From: an uncultured Opitutales bacterium
GTDB lineage: Bacteria; Verrucomicrobiota; Verrucomicrobiia; Opitutales; Intestinicryptomonadaceae
Assembly (NCBI GenBank): GCA_900552245.1
Contig: URYY01000006.1
Coordinates: 1 to 34,804, forward strand
Reading direction: 5' to 3'
Length of the DNA: 34,804 nt
The notes under the pieces were generated by a model, which was not told where the DNA came from, made no database searches, and saw nothing but the letters and a program-made list of their open reading frames with translations. The translations under genes were made by a program, and so were the position numbers. Below are positions 24,732-32,886 of the stretch, piece after piece. Every line of letters starts with the position of its first letter. The first letter of the stretch is position 1.

Positions 24732-24970
24732 CATTATTTTTACATTTGTTTCCAGTGTAGTTACCTATTGTCTCCTAACACGTTATCGTTCTGTATGTTT
24801 TGGATATATAGGTTAATGACTTTGCCTTTGCAATAAGAATGTAATCGATTGAATTCGCCATTTGGCTTTTCTAACGCTAATGCTACCACGGGGAGTTTGA
24901 ATTCGCAAGTTGGACTCGACAAACATAAAACTGCACTCTAACATAGCCTGCGGTTTCAAGTTTTGACTTT
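24732..24970. other. Intergenic region before the BNR_4 gene
   Basis: With the terminator, about 305 bases separate the GH2 and BNR_4 genes. The stretch must hold the promoter of the latter, but I see no convincing hexamer pair. TAACACGTTA near 24776 is a short imperfect dyad and not enough to call an operator. Confidence 0.4.
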
Positions 24971-26338
24971 ATGCTTAGGAGAATATCTATCTTAGCCTCT
25001 ATCCTTATTATTTGTACGCTCTGCCTGGCGGTAGAGCCTAAGGAGATAGTTGAAAACGGTGGGTGGTGTTGGTTTCAAGACGAGCGGGCGATTTTTGAGG
25101 ATGGTGATACGCTCTTGCTTGGTTCAGTCAAAACTCCGTCGGGCGATATAGACGCAAGTTCTTGGAACTTAAAGACGGGCGAAACAAAAACCCACACTCT
25201 CTCAAAAGATTTTAATTGCGACGACCACGCGGCTCCAGCTTTTCTAAAGTTATCAAACGGCGAAGTCCTAGCGGTCTGGAGCAGTCACGGAAATGCAAAG
25301 AATAAGGAAAACAACGGAACTCTGTTTTACGCAAAAAAGCGGGCGGGCGACTCTGTCGATTCTTGGGGTGCTACAAAAACTTTAAAGCACGGCGGCTGCT
25401 ACAACAACTTGTATCAGCTTGAGTCTGAGAATGGCAAAATTTACAATTTTGTGCGCAGTGTTGGCTGGAATCCAAACTACCACACATCTGTCGATATGGG
25501 TGAGACTTTCCCCTACGGCGGCAGATTCCTGTTTTGGAAGGCTTCTAAGGACGATCCGAAGGCAACAGGCTTGGACGGCAATAGGCCCTATGTTAAATAC
25601 GCCTCTGATGGGAAGGATAAAATTCACTTTATTTCTACTGAATCCCATCCGCGCGCCTATGATAACAGCTTGTATCACGGCTACTTAAAGCAAGGGAAAA
25701 TGTTCGACTCTCAGGGCGGGGAAGTCGGGGCTTTGTCAAAGAGTTCGAAAAGTTTGCTAAAGCCCTCGGATTTTACCAAGATTTTTGATGGCGACGCCCA
25801 GAACGTTGCTTGGGGAGTAGATTTAAATATAGATAAAAGAGGTAATCCCGTCTGTATTTTCTCTGTCCAAAAAAATGCGGGGCACTTGCGCAAGCTCCAC
25901 TCGCACTTGGGGGCGGACTTGCGCTACTATTATGCGATTTTCGATGGAAAGAAGTGGCATGTAAACCAAATGGCCTTTGCTGGAACCTCCATATACACAA
26001 ATCCGAAATTTTACTCCGAGCCAGATTACAGCGCCTTGGCGGCAATAGTTCCTCATTCGCCCGATACAGTTTACATTTCAACAAATTCTAATCCCCAAAC
26101 GGGCGAGCCTCTAGTGAGTGCTGCCGATGGTATGCGACATTTTGAAATTTTTAAGGGAAAAACTTCGGATATGGGCAAAACTTGGACTTGGACTGCCGTA
26201 ACTAAGGACTCAAAATTCGACAATATCCGCCCCATAGTTCCCATAAGTCCCGACTCCAAGACGGTGGTTTTGTGGTTGAGGGGCTCGTACACGACGTATT
26301 GCGACTACAACACGAGTGTTGTGGGAATAGTGGATTAA
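24971..26338 (+). CDS. Secreted BNR_4-family seven-bladed beta-propeller protein, possible polysaccharide lyase
   Basis: This 455-residue exported protein has a signal peptide (about 1-20, LRRISILASILIICTLCLA). The mature part starts with the BNR_4 hallmark ENGGWCWFQDERAI. It continues with propeller signatures such as DDHAAPAFLKLSNGEVLAVW, FVRSVGWNPNY, GNRPYVKYASDG, KIHFISTESHPRAYDNSLYH and a late SDMGKTWTW Asp-box-like turn. In the literature as I recall it, BNR_4 proteins include ulvan and related lyases (PL24/PL25), and many uncharacterised members sit in glycan-degradation loci. No active site can be assigned here with confidence. It is the last gene of the accessory block, with no SD and no clear terminator. 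Confidence 0.82.
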   Translation: MLRRISILASILIICTLCLAVEPKEIVENGGWCWFQDERAIFEDGDTLLLGSVKTPSGDIDASSWNLKTGETKTHTLSKDFNCDDHAAPAFLKLSNGEVLAVWSSHGNAKNKENNGTLFYAKKRAGDSVDSWGATKTLKHGGCYNNLYQLESENGKIYNFVRSVGWNPNYHTSVDMGETFPYGGRFLFWKASKDDPKATGLDGNRPYVKYASDGKDKIHFISTESHPRAYDNSLYHGYLKQGKMFDSQGGEVGALSKSSKSLLKPSDFTKIFDGDAQNVAWGVDLNIDKRGNPVCIFSVQKNAGHLRKLHSHLGADLRYYYAIFDGKKWHVNQMAFAGTSIYTNPKFYSEPDYSALAAIVPHSPDTVYISTNSNPQTGEPLVSAADGMRHFEIFKGKTSDMGKTWTWTAVTKDSKFDNIRPIVPISPDSKTVVLWLRGSYTTYCDYNTSVVGIVD

Positions 26339-26464
26339 GATTTTGAAAATTTTGGCTTTAGTTTGCAAGCGGTGTGTTTTTAGTTATTCAAGGTCTAATT
26401 TTGAAAAATATTGCCAAAAAGTTCAAATAAAAGCATTTTTGTAAAAAAAATTGAAAAAAACTGT

Positions 26465-26495
26465 TTGACAAAAAGTTTTGCGGCGGCAGAATCAT
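26465..26495 (+). promoter_or_regulatory. Candidate promoter of the ribosomal protein operon
   Basis: A consensus -35 TTGACA (26465-26470) lies in an A-rich context about 150 nt before rplC. The matching -10 is weak: AATCAT at 26490-26495 with a 19-bp spacer. The leader up to 26619 has no SD and no hairpin that I can fold convincingly. It could hold an L4-responsive element as in other bacteria, but nothing in the sequence proves it. Confidence 0.4.
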
Positions 26496-26619
26496 AAACT
26501 TTCTTTTGATAAAAGAGTAAATATATACACACAACATTAACAACTAACGCAGGTTTCAACGGCGGCTCGGCTTTTGTTTTAAAGCGATTCCAAGTCTCCC
26601 CCTGCCTCTTAGATATTAG

Positions 26620-27255
26620 ATGAGCACAATACTTATTGGCAAAAAACTGGGTATGACCCAAGTTTTCGACGCAGATAACGCGCTAGTAGCGGTTACTGTG
26701 GTCGAGGCAGGTCCGTGCCCTGTAACTCAGGTTAAAACAGCTCAGAGCGACGGTTATGAGGCCGTTCAGATAGGCTTTGGCGCGCAGAAAGAATCGCGCA
26801 TGACAAAGGCCGAGCTCGGGCATCTCAAAAAGGCGGGCGTAGGGGCTCTCACAGAGCTTGTTGAAATTCGTTCGGATAAGCCCGCAGAACTCAAGGTTGG
26901 CGACGTTTTAAAGGTCACAAACTTCACCGAAGGTCAGAAGGTTGACATAATCGGTACCACAAAGGGCAAGGGTTTTCAGGGCGTAATGCGCCGCTATAAC
27001 TTTGCAGGCCAGCCCGCGACGCATGGTCACATGATGCACCGCAGGCCCGGTTCCGTTGGTTGCCGCCAGACACCCGGCCACGTTTACAAGGGCAGAAAGA
27101 TGCCGGGCCACATGGGTCAGGTTCGCCGCACAACTCAGAATCTCTCAATAGTAAAGATTCTCGAAGACAAGAATTTGCTCCTCATAAAGGGCAGCATTCC
27201 CGGCGCCAACGGCGATATCGTCTTGGTTCGCACGGCAAAGAAGGCTAAAGCTTAA
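26620..27255 (+). CDS. rplC: 50S ribosomal protein L3
   Basis: Early-assembling 23S rRNA-binding protein near the peptidyl transferase centre, 211 residues (E. coli 209). Diagnostic text includes LIGKKLGMTQVFD at the N-terminus and the central finger THGHMMHRRPGSVG, CRQTPGHVYKGRKMPGHMG, including the Gln of the RQTPG motif that is methylated by PrmB in E. coli. It is the first gene of the cluster: rpsJ (S10), the usual first gene, is not upstream, where a glycan-related gene lies instead. The ATG has no SD, unlike most genes downstream. Gap to rplD is 17 nt. Confidence 0.97.
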   Translation: MSTILIGKKLGMTQVFDADNALVAVTVVEAGPCPVTQVKTAQSDGYEAVQIGFGAQKESRMTKAELGHLKKAGVGALTELVEIRSDKPAELKVGDVLKVTNFTEGQKVDIIGTTKGKGFQGVMRRYNFAGQPATHGHMMHRRPGSVGCRQTPGHVYKGRKMPGHMGQVRRTTQNLSIVKILEDKNLLLIKGSIPGANGDIVLVRTAKKAKA

Positions 27256-27272
27256 TTACGGAGGCTACAAAG

Positions 27273-27902
27273 ATGAAATTAAAGGTATTTAAATCCGACG
27301 CAAGTAGCTTCGTTGAGAAGGAATTTGAGAATATTCCTACATTCGAAGGCGACAAGGGCATGTTTGCTCTAAAGGAAACAATCGTAGCCTACCAGGCAAA
27401 TGCTCGTCAGGGCAACGCCTCCACGCTAGACTACGGGCACGTTAGCGGCACATGCAGAAAGCCCTTCAAGCAAAAGGGTGGCGGCCGTTCGCGTCACGGT
27501 ACGTTTAAGAGCGTAATTCACCGCGGTGGTGCAGTTGTTTTTGGTCCCCAACCGCGCGATTGGTCTTTGAAGATCAATAAGAAGGTTCGCCAGCTCGCTC
27601 TCAAGAGGGCTCTGTTCAACAAGTGCTCAGAGGGCAAGATCTCCATAATAGAGGAATTTGCAGCTCCCTCAAAGAAGACTAAGGATATGAACGCTGTAAT
27701 CGGCAAGATTTACGAGTCGGGCAAGGTATTGTTGGTTGACGACGAATTCTCCGATGAAGTTGCTTTGGCTGCTCGCAACATCGCTCGTTTGATTTTCTGC
27801 GAAACTGCACAGCTCAACGCCTTGGATTTGACCCGCTTCGACAAGATCATAGTATCGAGCAAGGGTTTTGAAACAGTTTTGGCTCGCGCAAATAAGGAAT
27901 AA
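27273..27902 (+). CDS. rplD: 50S ribosomal protein L4
   Basis: Primary 23S rRNA binder whose long loop lines the exit tunnel, 209 residues (E. coli 201). The tunnel loop appears as GTCRKPFKQKGGGRSRHGTFK, followed by GGAVVFGPQPRDWSLKINKKVRQLALK. In E. coli L4 also represses the S10 operon, but no matching leader can be shown here. A strong GGAGG precedes the ATG. The C-terminal half (KVLLVDDEFSDEV, DLTRFDKIIVS) is standard. Confidence 0.97.
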   Translation: MKLKVFKSDASSFVEKEFENIPTFEGDKGMFALKETIVAYQANARQGNASTLDYGHVSGTCRKPFKQKGGGRSRHGTFKSVIHRGGAVVFGPQPRDWSLKINKKVRQLALKRALFNKCSEGKISIIEEFAAPSKKTKDMNAVIGKIYESGKVLLVDDEFSDEVALAARNIARLIFCETAQLNALDLTRFDKIIVSSKGFETVLARANKE

Positions 27903-27907
27903 GGAAC

Positions 27908-28201
27908 ATGAGTATTCAAGCTGAAAAAATTCTGAAGGGCTTTCGCCTAACTGAAAAGGCGGCTAATTTGCAGTCGAATGCAAACCAGTACACGCTAGAA
28001 GTTGCAGACGGGGTAAACGCAATACAGGTTGCGCAGGCCGTCGAGCAGTTCTTCAAGGTGAAGGTAAAGCGCGTAAACATAATGAACGTCAAGGGCAAGG
28101 TTAAGGTATCCCGCATGCGCCGCGCAACGGTTGGCATCAAGGGCGCCATGAAGAAGGCCATTGTAACGCTCGAAAAGGGTCAAACTATAGATCTCGCATA
28201 A
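27908..28201 (+). CDS. rplW: 50S ribosomal protein L23
   Basis: Protein at the tunnel exit that docks SRP, trigger factor and the translocon, 97 residues (E. coli 100). The family pattern is seen as LTEKAANLQSNANQYTLEV, AVEQFFKVKVKRVNIMNVKGK and a C-terminal KKAIVTLEKGQTIDL. AAGGA sits at 27901-27905, overlapping the rplD stop. The gap to rplD is 5 nt. Confidence 0.96.
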   Translation: MSIQAEKILKGFRLTEKAANLQSNANQYTLEVADGVNAIQVAQAVEQFFKVKVKRVNIMNVKGKVKVSRMRRATVGIKGAMKKAIVTLEKGQTIDLA

Positions 28202-28215
28202 GGAGGGTTTGAAAG

Positions 28216-29061
28216 ATGGCTATAATTAAAAGAAGACCTTTAACTCCGGCTCAGAGATTTTTGGAGCTGAGCAGAAACGAAGTTGACAACAAGCGTCCGG
28301 AGCGCTCCCTCACAGAGAGCATACATCGCTCTAAGGGGCGCAACTGCTATGGTCGCATAACTTCCCGCAGGCGCGGTGGCGGTCACAAGAAGTTGTATCG
28401 CCGCATAGACTTCAAGCGCGATTTGTTTGAAGTTCCGGCAACTGTAATGGCGATAGAGTACGATCCGTTCCGCACGGCTTACATTGCACTTTTGAAGTAC
28501 GAAAACGGCGAGTTGCGCTACATCATAGCTCCTCAGGGCTTGAAGAAGGGCGACGTCGTATTGTCCTCGCAAAAGAGGCAGAGCGAGTTTGCGACAGGCA
28601 TGAGCCTTCCGCTAAAGCTCATTCCCTCCGCAACGACCATACACGCCATCGAGATGCTCCCCGGCAGAGGCGCCCAGTTGGCGCGCGGCGCGGGTTCGTC
28701 GGCGCAGTTGGTCGCAGTTGAGGGCGACGTTGCCACGGTTAAGATGCCCAGCGGCGAAATTCGTCTTTTGAATGCCGACTGCCGTGCGACTATAGGTGTG
28801 GTAAGCAATGCCGAGCATTCAAACCAGAGCTTGGGCAAGGCTGGCCGCAAGCGTTGGATGGGGCGCAGACCTCGCGTAAGAGGTGTTGCGATGAATCCTG
28901 TCGACCACCCGCAGGGTGGTGGTGAAGGTAAAACTTCAGGTGGCGACCATCCGGTATCTCCGTGGGGTCAGCTAGCCAAGAGCTATCCGACAAGAATAAA
29001 GAGCAAGCCTTCAAATTCTCAGATTATTTTGAGGCGCAACGGCAAGAAAGTAAAGAGGTAA
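28216..29061 (+). CDS. rplB: 50S ribosomal protein L2
   Basis: Highly conserved 23S rRNA-binding protein needed for subunit association and peptidyl transfer, 281 residues (E. coli 273). Features are [22 protein letters not shown] near the N-terminus, the central OB/SH3 domains, and the C-terminal [20 protein letters not shown], which carries the conserved His near the catalytic centre. AAGGAGG lies upstream. By my hand count 9 of its 17 isoleucine codons are ATA, striking for so highly expressed a gene. Confidence 0.98.
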   Translation: MAIIKRRPLTPAQRFLELSRNEVDNKRPERSLTESIHRSKGRNCYGRITSRRRGGGHKKLYRRIDFKRDLFEVPATVMAIEYDPFRTAYIALLKYENGELRYIIAPQGLKKGDVVLSSQKRQSEFATGMSLPLKLIPSATTIHAIEMLPGRGAQLARGAGSSAQLVAVEGDVATVKMPSGEIRLLNADCRATIGVVSNAEHSNQSLGKAGRKRWMGRRPRVRGVAMNPVDHPQGGGEGKTSGGDHPVSPWGQLAKSYPTRIKSKPSNSQIILRRNGKKVKR

Positions 29062-29065
29062 TACC

Positions 29066-29344
29066 ATGTCACGTTCACTTAAAAAAGGTCCATTTACAGA
29101 TCAAGATCTTCTCGACAAGATTGACGCCGTCGCAAAGTCCGGCTCGCACAAGCCAATCCAGACTTGGTCGCGTCGCTCAACTATCACGCCCGATTTTGTG
29201 GGCTTGAATTTCAACGTTCACAACGGCAGGAAGTTTGTTCCGGTCTATGTTACTGAAAACATGGTCGGCCACAAGTTGGGCGAATTTGCTCCAACCCGCT
29301 TCTTCAAGGGTCACCAGCCGCACACAAAGAAGGCAGAAAAGTAA
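29066..29344 (+). CDS. rpsS: 30S ribosomal protein S19
   Basis: Small-subunit head protein next to S13, 92 residues, the normal length. It begins [12 protein letters not shown] and contains [27 protein letters not shown] and [18 protein letters not shown], all diagnostic. It follows rplB by 4 nt. Downstream, where rplV nearly always follows, there is instead a gene for a small exported protein whose AAGG ribosome binding site overlaps this stop codon. Confidence 0.97.
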   Translation: MSRSLKKGPFTDQDLLDKIDAVAKSGSHKPIQTWSRRSTITPDFVGLNFNVHNGRKFVPVYVTENMVGHKLGEFAPTRFFKGHQPHTKKAEK

Positions 29345-29355
29345 GGTTGCACACC

Positions 29356-29706
29356 ATGTTTGATATCGCGCAAAAGTTTAGCCTTGCACTCGCAGCCCTG
29401 ATTGGGCTCGGCGGGGTTTCTTTTGCCGAATCGATGCTGGCGGAATCTTTGACAAATGCGGGCGCTACGCTCAGAGTTTTGAAGCTCGATAGCTCGTCGC
29501 CCGCGGATTTGCTCCTAATAGACGGGGGCGTTCGCAATGGTCTCAGAGCTGGGCTTCGCTGCTCGGCCTTTGCTAGCGATAGCGAAAAGGTTGGCGAGGT
29601 AATGATAGTTGAGGCCGGTTTTTCAAAGAGTGTGGCGCTGGTGTTGGGAGATTTCAACGTGGTGGAAGGCAACTTTGTAAGGTTAGGCAAAGAAAATTTA
29701 AAATAG
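29356..29706 (+). CDS. Exported small protein inserted in the ribosomal operon, function unknown
   Basis: This 116-residue protein has a signal peptide (1-24, ending GGVSFA-ES). The mature part is predicted mostly beta: TLRVLKLDSSSPADLLLIDG, VRNGLRAGLRCSAF, EVMIVEAGFSKSVALVLG and NVVEGNFVRL. This layout (an I-D-x-G-x-x-x-G-x-x-x-G turn, then strands ending in V-x-x-G-x-x-V) resembles the small C-terminal barrel of FlgT-like and other Verrucomicrobia envelope proteins; that likeness is tentative. ATG at 29356 is preceded by TAAGG 9 nt away; an in-frame TTG at 29347 is less likely. It sits 11 nt after rpsS and 8 nt before rplV on the same strand with no terminator, so it must be made with the ribosomal proteins. 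It is not a ribosomal protein. Confidence 0.82.
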   Translation: MFDIAQKFSLALAALIGLGGVSFAESMLAESLTNAGATLRVLKLDSSSPADLLLIDGGVRNGLRAGLRCSAFASDSEKVGEVMIVEAGFSKSVALVLGDFNVVEGNFVRLGKENLK

Positions 29707-29714
29707 ATAAGAAA

Positions 29715-30050
29715 ATGGAAGTAAAAGCATTGACAAAATTTGCGCGCATGTCCGACAAGAAAGTGCGCGATGTCGCCCGCCAAATACAGGGGCGTAATGC
29801 TGCAGAGGCTCTTGAAGTCTTGAGGCTTGTGCCGCGAAAGAGTGCGGCTTTGATTGCTAAGACTCTCGCAAGCGCGATAGCAAATGCGGAGAATAACAAC
29901 GGCGCGTCGGCCGCGTCGCTTAAGGTTAAGTCTGCGATAGTAAACCAGGGGATAGCCTTCAGGCGTTTCCGCGCGGTTGCAAGAGGCAGCGCACACCCGA
30001 TTCGCAAGCGCACCAGCCACATAACAATAGTTCTCAGCGACGAGAAGTAA
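29715..30050 (+). CDS. rplV: 50S ribosomal protein L22
   Basis: Exit-tunnel protein whose beta-hairpin forms the constriction with L4, 111 residues (E. coli 110). Diagnostic text includes KFARMSDKKVRDVARQIQGR near the N-terminus, the helix with LASAIANAENN, and the hairpin FRAVARGSAHPIRKRTSHITIVL. It is displaced from its normal partner rpsS by the exported-protein gene. It overlaps no other gene, and rpsC follows after 18 nt. Confidence 0.96.
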   Translation: MEVKALTKFARMSDKKVRDVARQIQGRNAAEALEVLRLVPRKSAALIAKTLASAIANAENNNGASAASLKVKSAIVNQGIAFRRFRAVARGSAHPIRKRTSHITIVLSDEK

Positions 30051-30068
30051 TTTCGGAGAAGTAAAAAT

Positions 30069-30701
30069 ATGGGACAAAAAGTAAATCCTAAAGGTTTTCG
30101 TCTTGCGGTTCGCCGCGATTGGGATTCGCGCTGGTATGCGAACAAGGCGGATTATTCCAAGTTCTTGGCGGAAGACTATCGCATTCGCGAATTTCTCCGT
30201 GAGAGACTAAAGGGCGCGTCGGTGCCCAGAATCTTCATAGAGCGCGCAGGTCAGCGCATACGCGTGAAGATTTACACCGCCAGACCCGGTGTAGTGATTG
30301 GTCAGAAGGGCGCATTGCTCGACCAGTTAAAGGCCGATTTGGCAAAGTTCATCGGCAAGGATTTCTTGGTGGACATACAGGAAGTCAAGAAGCCCGATTT
30401 GGTTGCTTTCTTGGTTGCAGAGAGCATAGCTTTGCAGCTCGAGCGCCGCATTTCTTTCCGCCGCGCCATGAAGAAGGCTATAACAACCTGCATGGCTATG
30501 GGTGCCTTGGGAATAAAGATTCAGATTTCCGGACGTTTGGGTGGAGCCGAAATTGCTCGCACTGAGTGGCAGAGGAAGGGGCGCATACCCTTGCAGACTC
30601 TCCGCGAGAACATTGACTACGGCTTTACCGAGGCAAATACGGTTTACGGCAAGATTGGCGTAAAGTGCTGGTTGTGCCTAAAGCCCGAAGATGTGCTATA
30701 A
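30069..30701 (+). CDS. rpsC: 30S ribosomal protein S3
   Basis: Small-subunit head protein at the mRNA entry channel, 210 residues, shorter at the C-terminus than E. coli S3 (233). It starts MGQKVNPKGFRLAV, has the KH domain with VVIGQKGALLDQLKADL, and the C-terminal signatures RRAMKKAITTCMAMGALGIK and GRIPLQTLRENIDYG. GGAG at 30055-30058 serves as SD. Seven of 18 isoleucine codons are ATA by hand count. Confidence 0.97.
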   Translation: MGQKVNPKGFRLAVRRDWDSRWYANKADYSKFLAEDYRIREFLRERLKGASVPRIFIERAGQRIRVKIYTARPGVVIGQKGALLDQLKADLAKFIGKDFLVDIQEVKKPDLVAFLVAESIALQLERRISFRRAMKKAITTCMAMGALGIKIQISGRLGGAEIARTEWQRKGRIPLQTLRENIDYGFTEANTVYGKIGVKCWLCLKPEDVL

Positions 30702-30724
30702 TTTAAAATAGGAAGACTAAGAAG

Positions 30725-31153
30725 ATGGCAAATATACTTCCAACAAGAACGAAGTACCGTAAGGTCCAAAAGGGGCGCATATACGGAAATGCTAAGGGTG
30801 GCGATACAATCGCGTTTGGCGACTACGCCATGCAGGCTATAGACAGAGGCCGCTGCACTGCAGCGCAGCTCGAGGCCGCTCGTGTTGCAATCAACAGATT
30901 CCTAAAGCGTAAGGGCAAGGTTTGGATGCGCGTATTCCCGCAGAAGCCTGTAACTCAGAAGCCTGCCGAAACTCGTCAGGGTAAAGGTAAGGGCGCAGTT
31001 GAGTACTGGTGCGCAGTAATCAAGCCGGGCGTAATTTTGTTTGAGATTTCGGGCGTGCCCGCATCTCAGGCTCGCGAGGCTATGAGATTGGCCGACGGCA
31101 AGTTGCCGTTCCACTGCCGTTTCGTTGTTCGCGAAGGCGTTGAAATCCTCTAA
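30725..31153 (+). CDS. rplP: 50S ribosomal protein L16
   Basis: A-site-proximal 23S rRNA protein, 142 residues (E. coli 136). It shows LPTRTKYRKVQKGR at the start, then RGRCTAAQLEAARVAINRFLKRKGKVWMRVFP and KGKGAVEYWCAVIKPGVILFEI, with the closing LPFHCRFVVRE. AGGAAGA precedes the ATG. The six extra residues are mainly at the N-terminal and lysine-rich loops. Confidence 0.96.
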   Translation: MANILPTRTKYRKVQKGRIYGNAKGGDTIAFGDYAMQAIDRGRCTAAQLEAARVAINRFLKRKGKVWMRVFPQKPVTQKPAETRQGKGKGAVEYWCAVIKPGVILFEISGVPASQAREAMRLADGKLPFHCRFVVREGVEIL

Positions 31154-31170
31154 AAGGCGAAAGGTTGAAG

Positions 31171-31359
31171 ATGAAATCGAAAGATATAAGAGAACTTTCC
31201 GTTGCTGAGATGGACAAAAAATTGCGCGAAATGCGCGACGAATTGTTAAAGCTTAACATTCGCAAAAGCACTGGTCAGGCAGACAGCACAAATCGCATAC
31301 GCACATTGCGTCGCGATATTGCCCGCTTTGAAACCATAAAGGGCCAGAAAAACGCATAA
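31171..31359 (+). CDS. rpmC: 50S ribosomal protein L29
   Basis: Small helical protein at the tunnel exit that contacts L23 and trigger factor, 62 residues, the usual size. The family core is LREMRDELLKLNIRKSTGQ followed by RIRTLRRDIARFETI. The ATG at 31171 with AAAGG at 31160-31164 is preferred over an in-frame TTG at 31165. Confidence 0.95.
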   Translation: MKSKDIRELSVAEMDKKLREMRDELLKLNIRKSTGQADSTNRIRTLRRDIARFETIKGQKNA

Positions 31360-31376
31360 CAAAGAGAGGCAAGAAA

Positions 31377-31646
31377 ATGGCTGAACAAAGAAAATCTCGT
31401 AAGAGCCTCGTTGGCGTCGTGACATCGCGCTCGGGCGACAAGAGCATAAAGGTAACGTATTTTTACAAGGTTCCGCATCCCTTGTACCACAAGGAAATTC
31501 GTCGCAAGACAGTTATTCACGTCCACGACGAAAAGAACGAGTGCGGCGTAGGCGACAAGGTCGAAGTTGCAGAAACTCGTCCGCTTAGTAAGATGAAGCG
31601 CTTCCGCGTGGTGCGCATCATTGAAAAAGCTCCGGTAACGGCGTAG
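31377..31646 (+). CDS. rpsQ: 30S ribosomal protein S17
   Basis: 16S rRNA-binding OB-fold protein, 89 residues (E. coli 84). It contains KSLVGVVTSRSGDKSIKV and the downstream GDKVEVAETRPLSKMKRFRVV, where E-T-R-P-L-S-K is the family signature. A GAGAGG-like SD lies upstream, and rplN follows after 18 nt. Confidence 0.96.
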   Translation: MAEQRKSRKSLVGVVTSRSGDKSIKVTYFYKVPHPLYHKEIRRKTVIHVHDEKNECGVGDKVEVAETRPLSKMKRFRVVRIIEKAPVTA

Positions 31647-31664
31647 AAATAGGAGGGTTTTAAG

Positions 31665-32030
31665 ATGATACAAATGCAGACAAGATTGGTTGTTGCCGAC
31701 AACACCGGCGCTAAGGAAGTTTCCATGGTGCGCCGTTTGGGGCAGCTCAGCAGAACAGCGAGCGTTGGCGACGTTATAGTAGTTGCAGTTAAGTCTTCAA
31801 CTCCCGACGCAGCCGTCAAGAAGGGCACTGTTGCGAAGGCGGTAATCGTCCGCACAAAGGCTCCGATTCGCCGTCCCGACGGTTCCTATTTGCGTTTCGA
31901 TTCGAATGCGGTCGTAATTTTGGACAACAACGGCAACCCGAAGGGCACCCGTATATTCGGACCTGTCGCCCGCGAATTGCGCGCTAAGAATTTTATGAAA
32001 ATCGTGTCTTTGGCACCGGAGGTTTTGTAA
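31665..32030 (+). CDS. rplN: 50S ribosomal protein L14
   Basis: Large-subunit interface protein, 121 residues (E. coli 123). It begins [19 protein letters not shown], then has [41 protein letters not shown] and the closing [13 protein letters not shown], all diagnostic. AGGAGG precedes the ATG. The GGAGG near its own 3' end (32018-32022) is the SD for rplX. Confidence 0.97.
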   Translation: MIQMQTRLVVADNTGAKEVSMVRRLGQLSRTASVGDVIVVAVKSSTPDAAVKKGTVAKAVIVRTKAPIRRPDGSYLRFDSNAVVILDNNGNPKGTRIFGPVARELRAKNFMKIVSLAPEVL

Positions 32031-32031
32031 G

Positions 32032-32280
32032 ATGAAAGACAGCATTAAAAAAGGCGTAGAAGTTGTAGTAATCACAGGCTCCGACAAGGGCAAGAGGGGC
32101 AAGGTGTTGGCGGTTTTCCCAAAGAAGCAGCGCGTGCTTGTAGAAGGGGTTAACATGAGGAAGCACCACGAGCGCAAGAGCGACAAGAATCCCGACGGGG
32201 CGATTGTCGAGCGCGAGCAAACTGTGCATATTTCAAACGTAATGTCGGCTGGGCGCTTTGATTCCAAGAAAAAAGCGTAA
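32032..32280 (+). CDS. rplX: 50S ribosomal protein L24, short form
   Basis: Assembly-initiating 23S rRNA protein with an N-terminal KOW motif ([20 protein letters not shown]) and [17 protein letters not shown]. At 82 residues it is clearly shorter than E. coli L24 (104). It stops soon after VHISNVM, so it lacks the C-terminal strand region beyond that motif. It begins 1 nt after the rplN stop. Confidence 0.94.
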   Translation: MKDSIKKGVEVVVITGSDKGKRGKVLAVFPKKQRVLVEGVNMRKHHERKSDKNPDGAIVEREQTVHISNVMSAGRFDSKKKA

Positions 32281-32304
32281 GCAGCGACCTAACAAAAAAG
32301 AACA

Positions 32305-32883
32305 ATGAGCAATACACCAGTATTAAAAAAGATGTATGTGGAGAAGGTGATTCCGAATCTTGAGAAGGTTTTGAATCACGACAATCCGCACAATGTTCCC
32401 AATCTGGAAAAGATTGTTATAAGCTCGGGTATCCGCAGCGAAAACTCCAAGGAATGGGTTCAGGAAGTAGTAAAGGAAATAGCTAAGATTGCGGGTCAGC
32501 AGCCCGTAGTTACTAAGTCTCGCAAGAGCATTGCGAACTTCAAGCTCCGCGCGGGGCAGGCAAACGGGGTAATGGTTACTCTGAGAGGCGACCGCATGTG
32601 GGAGTTCCTTTACAAGTTTATAACAATCGTGCTGCCTTCCATTCGCGACTTCCGCGGGGTGGGCACTCGCTTGGACGGTCACGGCAATTACAGCTACGGC
32701 ATAGCCGACCACACAATTTTCCCGGAAGTCACGGTTGATCCAAACCGCAAGACTTTGGGTATGGACATCACTATAGTAACCACAGCTAAGACTGACGACG
32801 AAGGCCGCGAGCTTTTGAAGCAGCTCGGCATGCCTTTCCGCAAACCAAATGCTGAAGCGGCAACAACCTCAAATGCTAAGTAA
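32305..32883 (+). CDS. rplE: 50S ribosomal protein L5
   Basis: 5S rRNA-binding central-protuberance protein, 192 residues (E. coli 179), the excess being mainly a short C-terminal Ala/Thr-rich tail. Conserved text: NLEKIVISSGI, GQQPVVTKSRKSIANFKLRAG, VTLRGDRMWEFLYKFITIVLPSIRDFRG and GMDITIVTTAKTDDEGRELL. The leader before the ATG is A-rich without a clear SD. Confidence 0.97.
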   Translation: MSNTPVLKKMYVEKVIPNLEKVLNHDNPHNVPNLEKIVISSGIRSENSKEWVQEVVKEIAKIAGQQPVVTKSRKSIANFKLRAGQANGVMVTLRGDRMWEFLYKFITIVLPSIRDFRGVGTRLDGHGNYSYGIADHTIFPEVTVDPNRKTLGMDITIVTTAKTDDEGRELLKQLGMPFRKPNAEAATTSNAK

Positions 32884-32886
32884 ACT

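Noticed and set aside
29304..30077. 257-codon minus-strand frame across rpsS, the inserted gene and rplV
   Set aside because: It overlaps conserved ribosomal genes in antisense and has no recognisable product. The plus-strand reading explains the sequence fully.
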